A stretch of DNA of 21,049 nt from Chara braunii. Taxonomy: Eukaryota > Streptophyta > Charophyceae > Charales > Characeae. The translations under genes were made by a program, and so were the position numbers. Shown piece after piece: positions 8,631 to 16,724 of this stretch (position 1 is the first letter of the stretch; the number at the start of each line of letters is the position of its first letter). The stretch is taken from contig BFEA01001046.1 in assembly GCA_003427395.1 (NCBI GenBank), positions 80,535 through 101,583 of the forward strand. Reading direction: 5' to 3'. The notes under the pieces are model-generated. The model saw nothing but the letters and a program-made list of their open reading frames with translations. It ran no database searches and was not told the origin of the DNA.

Positions 8631-8853
8631 TGAGACCCTCAATTTCATGATATTTCCAGAGGCTTAAAAAAAAGTTCTCAGCATACCTGTCACAACATAA
8701 GCCCAATAAAGTCATGATCATGACATATAATCTACTGAGACCCTCAATTTCGTGATATTTCCAGAGGCTTAAAAAAAAGTTATCAACATACCTGTCACAA
8801 CACAAGCTCAATAAGGAAGCTCAATAAAGTCATGATCATGACATATAATCTAC
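8631..8853. repeat. Tandem duplication, 105-bp unit in two copies
   Basis: TGAGACCCTCAATTTC…ATATAATCTAC at 8631-8735 repeats at 8736-8853 with few changes. The second copy carries an extra 13-bp duplication (AAGCTCAATAAGG). As 105 is a multiple of three, the minus strand shows a repeated 35-residue peptide. No domain is recognised and the match is explained by the DNA repeat. Confidence 0.85.
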
Positions 8854-9660
8854 AATAATAACTTCCATAACAATCTCAAATTACCCGGGGCCGGTCACCT
8901 GTGGATATATCTCAAGACTGCCGCCCTTTTTAAAAGGAAAAAAAAAAAAAAAAAAAGAACTCAACCTCTCCAAGTGGGGCACTCCCCGGGTAGAAGCGAC
9001 CGACCACCCAGCATACTGTCGCCGCTTTAGAGAGAAAGAAAAAGAAAACGAAAGAGCTAAAAAGGCTGGTCATCTCTGTGCAATAGTGGGCCGCCTATGC
9101 ACAGCCGAAAGTTTCAATACCTCCATGTCGAATAGCCCATCTGTATACTCCGGTGGAATAGCCAGACTGATGTTACCTTCGAGTGAGGAAAAGCCGGCGT
9201 AGGTCGGTGGCGTAGTCTGCGTCTCCTGCAGCCTGTGTCTTCTACTCGAAGGGGTAACCCTTAACATTTTTCTATTTACGTTGATTCGCTCGGTACTCCA
9301 ACAAATGATCTGTACGTCAACAATTTTTTACTTAGGTGTGTGTACCATTCACCCACAAGGGCTGTTTTTTTGGGCATCTGCCACCATAGCTGGTGGTTTC
9401 TTCGACGGCCGGAGCCGACACAGGCATCATCAAGTGCCATACCCGGGGGTTCGGTCTGCGATGGCTGTTCTCTTCGACGCCATAGCCAACCCCAAGCATC
9501 TTCATGTGCGACCGCCGGCGTCTTCATGTGCGACGCCGTATCCCAATCGCGTCTCGTCAGCTGCAAAATTATAGTCGATAAGATTCCTTGTCCACCATAG
9601 CCCGATCAGGTTTCTTCGTTGGCAAAATGTCCGCTCGTCTACTTCCAATGACCAATATGC
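8854..9660. other. No gene seen; possible 3' flank of the Kazal gene
   Basis: Contains a poly(A) run near 8939-8956 and a short direct repeat (CTTCATGTGCGAC, twice near 9500-9535). Minus frames at 9070-9267 and 9276-9566 lack recognisable domains. A minus-strand GT at 9664-9663 and TTTTGCAG ending at 9561 could bound a 104-base intron in the 3' end of the Kazal transcript. Confidence 0.35.
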
Positions 9661-10056
9661 TCACCTGCTACAAAAGCCATTCCTGAACGTGAAGATGCAG
9701 CGACATCGAGCTTCACACGGGTTGGCATACGTACGCCCATCGCAGCCGCAGACGGGAAAGTAACGGCGGGTGCACGTGCAGTCTTCGTAGGCTGGGCACG
9801 CTCTGCACCAACGACAAATTCCGAGCGTCTTCTTATAAACACAACGGCAGGTAGCTTCGCACTCATTCCGATACGTATGCCCATCACAGCCGCAAACGGG
9901 CTTGAGCTCAGCAGTGCATCGACAATCTTTGAGTCGGCGGCAGGCGCGGCAGTCCACTTCTGCTGTCACACAACCTTCAAATAAAAACAAAAGCAAAAGC
10001 AACGCAACCGTCGTTGTCCAGGCTACCGGTAGTCTTGTCGCTCTTCCCATCGTCAA
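9661..10056 (-). CDS. Secreted two-domain Kazal-like protease inhibitor
   Basis: A 131-residue protein. Residues 1-32 form a signal peptide with a Leu-rich core and a likely cut after VTA. Two tandem domains follow, each with PVCGCDG.TY..(E/P)C, the Kazal hallmark (C-G-x-D-G-x-T-Y). Cysteines at 36, 39, 45, 47, 55, 57, 66, 70, 72 and 81 recur exactly 48 residues later at 84-129. That is ten per domain instead of the usual six, implying two extra disulfides each. By position after the second canonical Cys, P1 would be Ala in domain 1 and Arg in domain 2, so domain 2 may inhibit trypsin-like enzymes (inference). Kazal inhibitors usually act outside the cell, often in defence. The ATG is the first in frame. 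A possible splice donor overlaps the stop (AG|GTGAGC), but splicing would still give a stop one residue on. No neighbour shares its function. The upstream join is suspect because of an adapter artefact. Confidence 0.85.
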   Translation of the reverse strand: MTMGRATRLPVAWTTTVALLLLLFLFEGCVTAEVDCRACRRLKDCRCTAELKPVCGCDGHTYRNECEATCRCVYKKTLGICRWCRACPAYEDCTCTRRYFPVCGCDGRTYANPCEARCRCIFTFRNGFCSR

Positions 10057-10059
10057 CGC

Positions 10060-10062
<3 letters not shown>

Positions 10063-10120
<58 letters not shown>
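10063..10120. repeat. (CT)29 microsatellite in the presumed 5' leader
   Basis: Twenty-nine CT units start 7 bp upstream of the Kazal ATG (GA repeats on the coding strand). GA-rich leaders are common in plants, so it may be transcribed, but its length may be an assembly effect. Confidence 0.85.
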
Positions 10121-10121
<1 letters not shown>

Positions 10122-10123
<2 letters not shown>

Positions 10124-10151
10124 GTCTCTTATACACATCTAGATGTGTATA
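10122..10151. other. Nextera/Tn5 mate-pair junction adapter (assembly artefact)
   Basis: CTGTCTCTTATACACATCT (10122-10140) is the complete 19-bp Tn5 mosaic end used in Nextera libraries. It is followed at once by AGATGTGTATA, the start of its reverse complement. Head-to-head mosaic ends are the circularisation junction of Nextera mate-pair libraries. The match stops after 30 of 38 bases. This is library sequence, not genomic. Confidence 0.96.
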
Positions 10152-10153
10152 CC

Positions 10154-10214
<61 letters not shown>
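10154..10214. repeat. (CT)n then (GT)n microsatellite
   Basis: About 11 CT then about 19 GT, immediately beyond the adapter. Open frames through it encode only Glu-Arg or His-Thr repeats plus an adapter-derived peptide. Confidence 0.85.
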
Positions 10215-10215
<1 letters not shown>

Positions 10216-11483
10216 CCCCCACACACAGGGACAGACATAGGCAGGTAACTGCGTGATGTGTGTGGCGGAAGAGGACGGCCAAAGCGGGGGGACGAAATAG
10301 GCAAGCTCCCAACAGCGATTGGAACGCGCACGGCGATGGCGGGGGCTTAAGTTTCGCCTCACAGATAAAAGTCACGGCAGTCTGACACCTATACTCCCTT
10401 TTCAATGGCCGATGCGACTGTGGGAGTCCTCGATCTCCTCGACACAGCTGCCAGCGGTCTTTTAATCCCAGTTTCCTTGCCGAGCGTCCAACAATAGTAA
10501 GAGGCTCACAAGGAACAGCAGGTCGAGAGGGATTTGCTCTCTTCTATAGTCTTCGCCACTCTGTGAGCAGTGTGCAGCTAGGCTATCGGCGACAAGCAAC
10601 AGAGACGGTGTGGACAGCGGCTTTTCCTGTATACACAGGGCCAAGCAGCTGAGCGGCAAAGTCCGGGAGGACCGAAGACAGGGATTGCATCACACACTGT
10701 CAGTTGAGAATCAGTAAACGGACGCTTGGCCTGGCTCGCCATTGATGCATAGTGGGCTGTCAATCCCCTCAAAGAGGGTAAGCAATGCAGCCCACAGATC
10801 CTGTGAGATGTAGAAAACGGACGCTTGGCCTGGCTCCCCGCACGTGCTGCACCCCACAAATAAGATTGAAGCCGTCATTCCAGGGACCCCTTCATCAGGC
10901 ACGCGCCCTTATCCCCTGAGGAAGGTGGACCCCCCCTGATGTTGGAAAAAAAGGGGGAAAAAAAAAAGAAAAGTTGTCGTAGCCCAAAATTCTCATGCTG
11001 TAACTGCCTTTTAGTTAAAATTGAAATATTTTGCCAGCGCCACGAAATTGAGGAGTGGCATTGAGCAGAGACTGCTGATGTTCATAGGGGGAGGGGACCG
11101 GAGGGGAGGCACAGTGACTGGCCCATCGAAGAAGCTCGGTCGTGATGCTACCAGCTGACCCCTGGCCGGTATCGCCCACCTGCTGTAGCAGGTATCGCGC
11201 CTGCTGGTGGGTGCAGCTCCCGCATGTTCCCTCATTGGAGGCTTGAGCACGGATGTGGCTGCTACGGGTTCCCCGTAATACTATAATGAAAATACAAAAA
11301 GGCCTGAAAGGCCGTCCTGTCCAGATTTGACAGGTAATTGAATTGGTTGGGCTTAAAGAATTAGCCTTTTTCATTAAAATAAAAAATACAAAATAAAAAA
11401 TAAAAAAATAAATAAAAATTGATGTGTACAATTTTGCCTTATTTTCTTGTCTTCTGCACGATTTTGGTTCCCGGTTGTTCAAG
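10215..11483. other. No gene seen
   Basis: Holds a short direct repeat (below), poly-purine and AT-rich patches (10945-10975, 11380-11420) and no credible coding frame. Minus frames such as 11011-11250 and 10578-10859 show no domain. It includes the 3' side of the organellar-type tRNA insert. Confidence 0.4.
10715..10839. repeat. Direct repeat, 99-bp spacing
   Basis: AAACGGACGCTTGGCCTGGC begins at 10716 and again at 10815, with matching bases beyond. The two copies bracket unique sequence. Confidence 0.6.
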
Positions 11484-11976
11484 TGGAAGAGGCAGGATTT
11501 GAACCTACATAGAAATATAGGGTCTCCCTCCACTACTGTACACTGTACGAAATTGTAGACAGTTCGTGGACAGCTATGGGAGCCTATAAAAATTGTGGAA
11601 ATGCGGCATACCTCCACTTGCTGTACACTAGACAACACCCGAATTCGTGAGTTCCGTATGAGACACGGCCGCAGCACTACAAGACACAGCCTCTATAGCA
11701 TTTTGTATGCCCAGACTCCAGGCTCTCTGTCCAAGCAGGCCGAGGATCGGTGGGCTCCTACGAGCACTTGTGCAGGCTGGGAGCTATACAAAACTGGACA
11801 CTCAATTTTCCACGGTACTTCTGACAAATGTCCAAGCCATTTTGCACACCTATAATGGACAGTAAGTGGAGCGACGTCCCACTGTCTATTTTCGTACACT
11901 GGACAGTAGTGGAGCGAGGCCCATAACCTTCAACAGATTTACGGTCTGTCACTTTTAACCACTCGGCCACTCTCCC
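11484..11976 (-). pseudogene. Organellar-type tRNA-Tyr(GUA) relic split by a transposon
   Basis: The 5' half (11976-11926) has acceptor strand GGGAGAG, D-arm start GCCGAGTGG, and an anticodon arm with a perfect stem ACAGA/TCTGT around CCGTAAA (anticodon GUA; base 33 is C instead of U). The 3' half (11516-11484) has T arm GTAGG-TTCAAAT-CCTGC and acceptor strand CTCTTCC. The two acceptor strands pair over all 7 positions (one G-U), which shows they are one gene. Rejoined across the insert with one copy of the duplication, the variable arm is 18 nt. That is class II, the bacterial and organellar form of tRNA-Tyr, unlike the cytosolic gene. The break is in the variable arm, not at the tRNA intron site after the anticodon. 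Likely a nuclear copy of mitochondrial DNA. Confidence 0.8.
11520..11922. mobile_element. MITE-like non-autonomous DNA transposon, 403 bp
   Basis: Ends form terminal inverted repeats of about 44 bp: GGGTCTCCCTCCACTACTGT from 11520 and GGGCCTCGCTCCACTACTGT read inward from 11922, sharing also TGTACGAAA and TAGACAGT. A second, subterminal pair (CTCCACTT.CTGT) lies near 11612 and 11873. A 3-bp duplication (ATA on the plus strand) flanks it at 11517-11519 and 11923-11925. It encodes no transposase; its open frames are short and unrecognised. The size, repeats and 3-bp duplication suggest a Tourist/Harbinger-like or related MITE, but ATA is not the classic TWA target, so the superfamily is unsettled. 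Confidence 0.75.
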
Positions 11977-11986
11977 GAAGAATTCA

Positions 11987-12052
11987 GCATCCTACAGAAT
12001 TTGAACCTGTGACCTTCAACTTAGAAGGTTGTGGCTCTATCCAGCTGAGCTA
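11987..12052 (-). pseudogene. Organellar-type tRNA-Arg(UCU) relic lacking the 5' acceptor strand
   Basis: Minus strand, just 10 bases upstream of the tRNA-Tyr relic. D arm GCTC-AGCTGGATA-GAGC is perfect. The anticodon arm ACAAC-CTTCTAA-GTTGA has anticodon UCU (12025-12023), with an A-A mismatch at 27-43. T arm ACAGG-TTCAAAT-TCTGT and 3' acceptor AGGATGC are present. The expected complementary 5' strand GCATCCT is absent: TTATGTA stands there, next to AT-rich sequence. It could not be processed normally. Two closely spaced tRNAs on one strand fit a mitochondrial cluster. Confidence 0.7.
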
Positions 12053-12072
12053 TACATAATATTATTATTATT

Positions 12073-12127
12073 CTCTCTATAGATATATAGAGACAATAAT
12101 ATCTCTTTATACATCTATATAGAGAGA
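12073..12127. repeat. AT-rich imperfect hairpin
   Basis: CTCTCTATAGATATATAGAGA (12073-12093) is roughly the reverse complement of TCTCTTTATACATC…TAGAGAG (12102-12127). It lies directly upstream of the tRNA-Arg relic, where its 5' strand is lost. Confidence 0.5.
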
Positions 12128-12213
12128 GGAATGAAGGAAATATTCAAAAAACATAAGTGATTTCAATAAAAGGCTATTAAAAGCATATTAACCCATGATG
12201 CGTTTTATACAAA

Positions 12214-12281
12214 ATAATTCATTGCAATTATCACCAAAGTATAACATATAATTCATTGCAATTATCACCAAAGTATAACAT
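12214..12281. repeat. Perfect tandem duplication, 34-bp unit
   Basis: ATAATTCATTGCAATTATCA… at 12214-12247 repeats without change at 12248-12281, in AT-rich DNA that may be part of the organellar insert. Confidence 0.85.
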
Positions 12282-12640
12282 AAATCTAAAGTTTGTTTTT
12301 CATCTACTCGTAAACAAGGAAATTCTGATTCATATTCAAGGTAATGAAGTAGGCAATGACACGCAATGTGGTAAAAAAGAAGAAACTAGTTTTTCGAGAG
12401 TCTGTAGATCTCATTCCAAAAGTCAAGCTTGATCCTACCTTCGCGCGCATCCGATAATTGGCAGCGCTTTGTTTGTATACCAATTTTTTGGCCACTCCTG
12501 CAGATTGTTTTTTAGGTCTTTCGGTGAAGTATGGCCCGTCCGAACGGACGGACGGACGGCTGTATGCCAGGGGGGCTTTGACGCTTTGGGGGGGGGAGAT
12601 GAAAAATATCACAAGGACTACAGCATGCCGGTAAGTAATT
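12282..12640. other. No gene seen
   Basis: AT-rich then mixed sequence with a short (CGGA)n near 12542-12556. Minus frame 12304-12612 shows no domain. Confidence 0.35.
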
Positions 12641-12649
12641 CATCACTAT

Positions 12650-13850
12650 GAAGTGCGTCGGCAACGTTGAGACCAGAGGCCGCACATTGGTGATCCAAGT
12701 TTGGACATTGTGCCCCTCAGCTCCAACCCATCGCTCTTTGTGTGATGCACATGTGGACGTGCTCCTCTCCTGCAGAGAGGAATTTGGCCGTCCATGAGAG
12801 CGTTCACAAGAAGAAGTGGAACAGGTTGGGGTTCGAGAAGGTCGCAAAGTTGGGCAAGATAACGGCTCCTTGCACACCAGCGCGCAGGTCACCTGTTCGC
12901 TCTGTCGGGGACGGGTGACGAGTCTGTTCTGGATTTGGAGGCAGCGATTGGAACAGAGCCTTTGTGGCATGGGATGGATGAGAGCAGGGCACAGGAGGAC
13001 TCTGGAGGAGCGTGAGGAGTAGCATCGTCGGTGGTAGAGAGATCCGTGTAGCTTGAGGGAGCCCGCACCCATGGAGCATGTTTTTGGCACACGAGCGGCC
13101 ACTCTGCAGCGGTACCCAAGAGATGAAACGGACGACAAGGACTTCCCTCAGGGCACGGGTGTTAGTGTTGGGGATGCGGCCGACAGGGACGATGGAGGGG
13201 ACAACGATTGGAGCAACCCCAGAGATGTTCGTAGACGGAGCGGTAGGGTGGACGTTTTCGGGGAGGGGGAGGGAGCCTGGAGCAGAGGATCTAAGGGGTG
13301 AGTATGGCAGCTCGGGGAAGCGTCCAGACCGTGATTGCACCGGTCGCACAGCAGACGCAGAGAATTCTTGCCGGCACGTGGCGTGGACGGCGGGAGAGTT
13401 AGCAGCTGGGAGGGGGTTGCCAGGTTCACGTGTAGTGCCGAGGGAGGGGGGGAGGGGGTGTCCTCCGTTGATCGTGCTTCTACCGTCGCCGCAGGTGGCC
13501 ACATGGGGGAGTGCCACAATGCGGAGGTTGGTGAGGGGCCCAGGTGTGTCTGCTCGACGTTTGGATTTGGACAGGGCACCATCAGGTGTTCGGGATGTAG
13601 GTTGAGATTGCTAAGCGCCAGAGGGAGTTCATGACAGGGGGGAACAAGCGGCTGTTGGGCCAGATTGGTGAGATCATGCTGGGCTATGTGGCACCCTCGG
13701 CCTCCGATCCCGCTTCCTAGGAGGAGGCTGAGGAGGCTGGCTGCGACCCCGCGGCCTAGGCCGTGCAGCCAAGTTTCCGCACGACCGTGCGATGGAGATT
13801 GAGCCTCAGGTGCGCACGCCTCCTGCACAGGCCAGCCCCCGGCCCTCCTG
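12650..13850. other. GC-rich segment with overlapping open frames, coding status unclear
   Basis: Long frames are open on both strands at once, for example minus 12804-13570 and plus 13078-13605, so openness mostly reflects high GC. The minus frame begins after a TAG near 13614 and has a basic stretch SKSKRRADTPGPLTNL followed by Pro/Ser-rich sequence, like the N-terminal part of some retroelement proteins. On the plus strand, about 13600-13719, the peptide VEIAKRQREF…NKRLLGQIGEIMLGY looks like a real helical segment and ends at TAG. I recognise no domain on either strand. It may be decayed retroelement coding sequence feeding into the integrase-tail fragment downstream. Confidence 0.3.
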
Positions 13851-13917
13851 CCAAAAAAAAAAAAGGAAAAAAAAGGAGGGGTGGGGGTGGGGGTGGTGGT
13901 TAATATTCCGTTTTTAG

Positions 13918-14163
13918 AGGGGTGTTAGAAAAAATAATCCCCCCCCCAAAGAAGATGAAGAAAAAAAAAGCAGCAGCAACGAGTCACTGACGAGTAAGAA
14001 GAACAAGATGAAAAAAAAAAAAAAACAGTATAAAGTCAGCTTCGCTTTTCAGGAACCAGAGGACGACCGCTGGTTTAAACAAACAGAACTACTTGAGACT
14101 GCTCCCGAGGTAGTTCGTGCCTATGAGAGAGATAAGAAAGGCAAACGTCCAGCCCTAGACTGA
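13918..14163 (+). pseudogene. Chromodomain-like C-terminal tail of a Ty3/gypsy-type integrase (fragment)
   Basis: An 81-codon frame open from a TAG at 13915 to TGA at 14161-14163; the only ATG in frame is at 14008. The first half is Lys/Glu/Ser-rich (NNPPPKEDEEKK, then K runs). The second half reads QYKVSFAFQEPEDDRWF, then QTELLETAPEVVRAYE. That follows the chromodomain pattern of gypsy integrase tails: Y-x-V, an acidic turn before an aromatic residue, then L…APE…Y. Plant gypsy elements end this way just before the 3' LTR, and a candidate LTR starts 38 bp on. The upstream catalytic domains are missing. The homopolymer region could hide a frameshift. A host chromo-protein exon is the alternative. 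Confidence 0.45.
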
Positions 14164-14243
14164 AGTATTCTCGGAGGACCTCGAATTTAGGCCGGCGGGA
14201 GTGAATCGGTTTTCACCTTTTGCAGACACAGATGCGGATCCCA

Positions 14244-14386
14244 GGGCTCGATCCCCAGATCTCACCTTCCCTTACCTTACCTGTGTACAGTATCAAATCT
14301 ACCCTGTGAGTCTTGAACCCGTGACCTGTGTACTAGTAGTTGAGAGTTGTCTGTCGTAGGTCTGAGTAGTTGTCGGGTCTTGAACC
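14244..14386 (-). repeat. Three B-box-like motifs in a row
   Basis: On the minus strand GGTTCAAGACCC (14386-14375), GGGTTCAAGACTC (14320-14308) and GGGGATCGAGCCC (14256-14244) all resemble the tRNA T-arm/B box. The first two lie in similar contexts (ACAGGTC upstream) and look like a diverged duplication. No A box or cloverleaf accompanies them. Confidence 0.35.
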
Positions 14387-14441
14387 TTAGACCTGTCGAA
14401 GTAGGGGTCATACCTGCATAGGGGTCATAGTTGTTGTAGTT

Positions 14442-14516
14442 CTGAAAGGTCAAGGTTGTAGCTGCTACAGTCCTGAAAGGTCAAGGTCGTAGCTGCTACA
14501 GTCCCGAAAGGCCAAG
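14442..14516. repeat. 31-bp tandem repeat, about 2.4 copies
   Basis: CTGAAAGGTCAAGG starts at 14442 and 14473, with a partial third copy (CCGAAAGGCCAAG) at 14504. Each full unit contains GTAGCTGCTACAGTC. In the U3 part of the candidate LTR it could be an enhancer-type array. Confidence 0.8.
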
Positions 14517-14718
14517 TCCGCAAACTTCCGGAAGGTCTGGAAGTGGCCTTTCAAGTTTCTTCTCACGTTTTACGCAGCAGACGAGAGGCAAGTGGGCAAG
14601 CTGCGGAGTCCAACTTTTCTTAGTCAGCGGTACCCAGTCCCAGTCTCGCTTTGCAAAGTCAGCAAGTACCATGACGGACTGTGTGCACCATGGCCCCGGT
14701 GGAAAAGGGCAGACCAAG

Positions 14719-14725
14719 TATAAAT
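14719..14725 (+). promoter_or_regulatory. TATA box (TATAAAT) in the candidate LTR
   Basis: TATAAAT in GC-richer surroundings, about 440 bp before the AATAAA signal. It predicts a start site near 14750 and an R region from there to just past 15164. Confidence 0.45.
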
Positions 14726-15158
14726 CAAGAGGCAGCGCCCAGCCATTCATTCATTCGCTGCGTAAGCCATGCGGAAGCACTGCCACACCGGCATGTGCAA
14801 GGTGGTCTGCAGGTTGCCCGAAGTCGAAGTGGGCTGAAGAAAGGCGGAGTGTCCATAGGCAGTAGTAGCCGGCGGCCATAGCCGCCATAGCTAGTGTTAG
14901 TAGGAGTTAGTGTGTGGATACAAGTGTGTGATACCGTGAATGCCTGTGGGGTATCCAGGGTGATCCAGAGTTGAGTGAGTGCGAGTAGTGGTGTTGGACA
15001 CAGTATCGAGAGTTAGGATGTACAGGCGCTGATGCGCCATAGCCTGAAGAAACAAGTTTGCGTCTGAACTGTGTTCTCGGTTTCCATATCTCTAAGCTTT
15101 GAGTGGGCGCTTGGCGCCAGTGTGTATCGCCATCTGCTTGCATGTATGTGAAGTGAAG

Positions 15159-15164
15159 AATAAA
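15159..15164 (+). terminator. Polyadenylation signal (AATAAA) in the candidate LTR
   Basis: AATAAA followed by GT-rich sequence, about 56 bp before the candidate LTR end, as expected for an R/U5 boundary. Confidence 0.45.
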
Positions 15165-15278
15165 GCAAGTGTATGATTACAAGTATCTTGAGTGATTGAC
15201 TGACTGGTCTGTTTGATTCATACTTGAGGAATCTATTAAGGGGGAAGTCCAATTCCTTTCTCTTGTCGTATTTGGTGG

Positions 15279-15299
15279 TTTTTTTTTTTTTTTTTTTTT
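15279..15299. repeat. Poly(T)21
   Basis: A run of 21 T between the candidate LTR and the reverse transcriptase remnant; possibly the tail of a minus-strand retroposed piece. Confidence 0.7.
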
Positions 15300-16413
15300 A
15301 ACACAGCAGAGGCCCCATCTATTCTGGGGGGCAGCAGTCCGGTTGCATATCACCGGCAAGCATTTTGAAGGAAACAAAGGAGGGGGAGGAGGGAGAGGGA
15401 GGAGGGGAGAAGGAGGGTGGTGGTTTTATAACTTACAATTATAAGTTCCCACATCAGGATCAAGAATCTCAACCATCACGTTTAGGAAGTTGCACTTAAT
15501 TCCAATTCTAAGATGTCCATGCTCAATGTGTTTTGTTGTCTGTTCATTCAAGGTTGCGTAGTTAAGTCAGTAGATATAGTGTCTTACTATCTGCTTCTAC
15601 TGCTTTTAACTTTGGGCTTAAGAATTCAAGGATCCTGGGGTTATTGATGCAATTCAAGCCGTCGAAATACGCTTAGTACGCATTCTGAAATAGGGGGAGT
15701 AGGTGCAGATTGGGTTGCAGCCTGAGTTTTTTCATGAACTTCGAGTTGTATTCATACCGGAAAAAGTAAAGGTTGCACCAGATCGGTGAGCAGCTGAGTC
15801 CCTTAGGGATGCCCATTGTCTGTCTTCCAGATCAGGCCAGGCCCTCCTAGTGCGGTGTATGCATTGCTGATGAACCACTTGTTCATTCGACAGATCATCT
15901 CAGGGGAAAGTGCAGGTGAGTTTGTCCCGAAGATGTGGATTTTTACTTCCTTGTGTATTTTGGATTCTGCAGGCCAGTTTGACATTTTTTTCCCATTGCG
16001 TTTTTTGGCTTGAAGTTCTTGGAAGCATAAAGTTTGACAAAGAATGTAGTAGTCGTAGGGAGTCCATGTGTAGTGCAAGGAAAATAAGCAACAGCAAGAT
16101 GACAATCCCAGATCACACCATCACATTGCAAGTCAAATAGTCACACCATGTCCAGATAGCAGCATTGCACCAATAATACACCAATGGAGTTTTGTAGCAC
16201 TGAAAACCAATGTCCGTGGAGAGCACACTCTCTCCTCTCAACACAAGAGTCCAGTTCCCTTACACTCACACTTGGCGCTCAGCGCCCAGCCTACTCCTAC
16301 ACAGCTACTACAGACTACAAAGAGACAATGCAACTGTTGACATCAGCAGCAGCCCGAAGTACTTGAAGATGCCGCCCATGCAGACCATCGCCAATACAAG
16401 GTACATGCTCTCA

Positions 16414-16440
16414 CATCATCATCATCATCATCATCATCAT
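16414..16440. repeat. (CAT)9 microsatellite
   Basis: Nine CAT units. Confidence 0.85.
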
Positions 16441-16684
16441 CCTTCACCTATCCCCTGACTTCACCCACACCTGTCCTCTCTGTCACCCGAAGACCACCCC
16501 TGCGCTTCACTGTAATCCAAGCCCACCAGCTATGGTGGTTGGGCTATGGCGCTGCCCTCAGCAGCGCCCTCCTCCTCTGCACGACAGCACGTGCTGTACC
16601 TCGCCTCTCAGCGCTAGCAGCAGCCTACGAGCATAAGCTCCAGCAGCGCTGCCGCCCAGCATGCGAGTGCCTGAATGAGGCTGC

Positions 16685-16724
16685 CTGGCCAGAGCTCTTT
16701 CCTTTATGGAAAAGAGCTGGCCAG
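16685..16724. repeat. Hairpin, about 17-bp stem and 5-nt loop
   Basis: CTGGCCAGAGCTCTTTCC, loop TTTAT, GGAAAAGAGCTGGCCAG, with one small bulge. Its meaning is unknown. Confidence 0.55.

Larger units (their letters stand above)
14202..15220 (+). mobile_element. Candidate 3' LTR of a plus-strand Ty3/gypsy-like element
   Basis: Starts TGAATC and ends GATTCA, a 6-bp inverted terminus with TG…CA, length 1019 bp. It follows the integrase-tail stop and a G-rich stretch (GGCCGGCGGGAG) where a polypurine tract is expected. Inside are a U3-like tandem repeat (14442-14516), a TATA box (14719-14725) and a polyadenylation signal (15159-15164) in the right order for U3-R-U5. No second LTR copy or target duplication is available for proof. 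Frames at 14496-14881 have no recognised domain. Confidence 0.5.

Noticed and set aside
8593-8811. Minus-strand protein with a 35-residue repeat
   Set aside because: The repeat follows from the 105-bp DNA duplication; no domain, and the sequence is AT-rich non-coding in character.
10059-10405. His-Thr and Glu-Arg repeat proteins
   Set aside because: They are translations of microsatellites and of adapter sequence.
12804-13517. 237-residue minus-strand open frame as a host gene
   Set aside because: The opposite strand is also open over the same region, and the peptide is Pro/Ser-rich without a domain; kept only as unclear GC-rich sequence.
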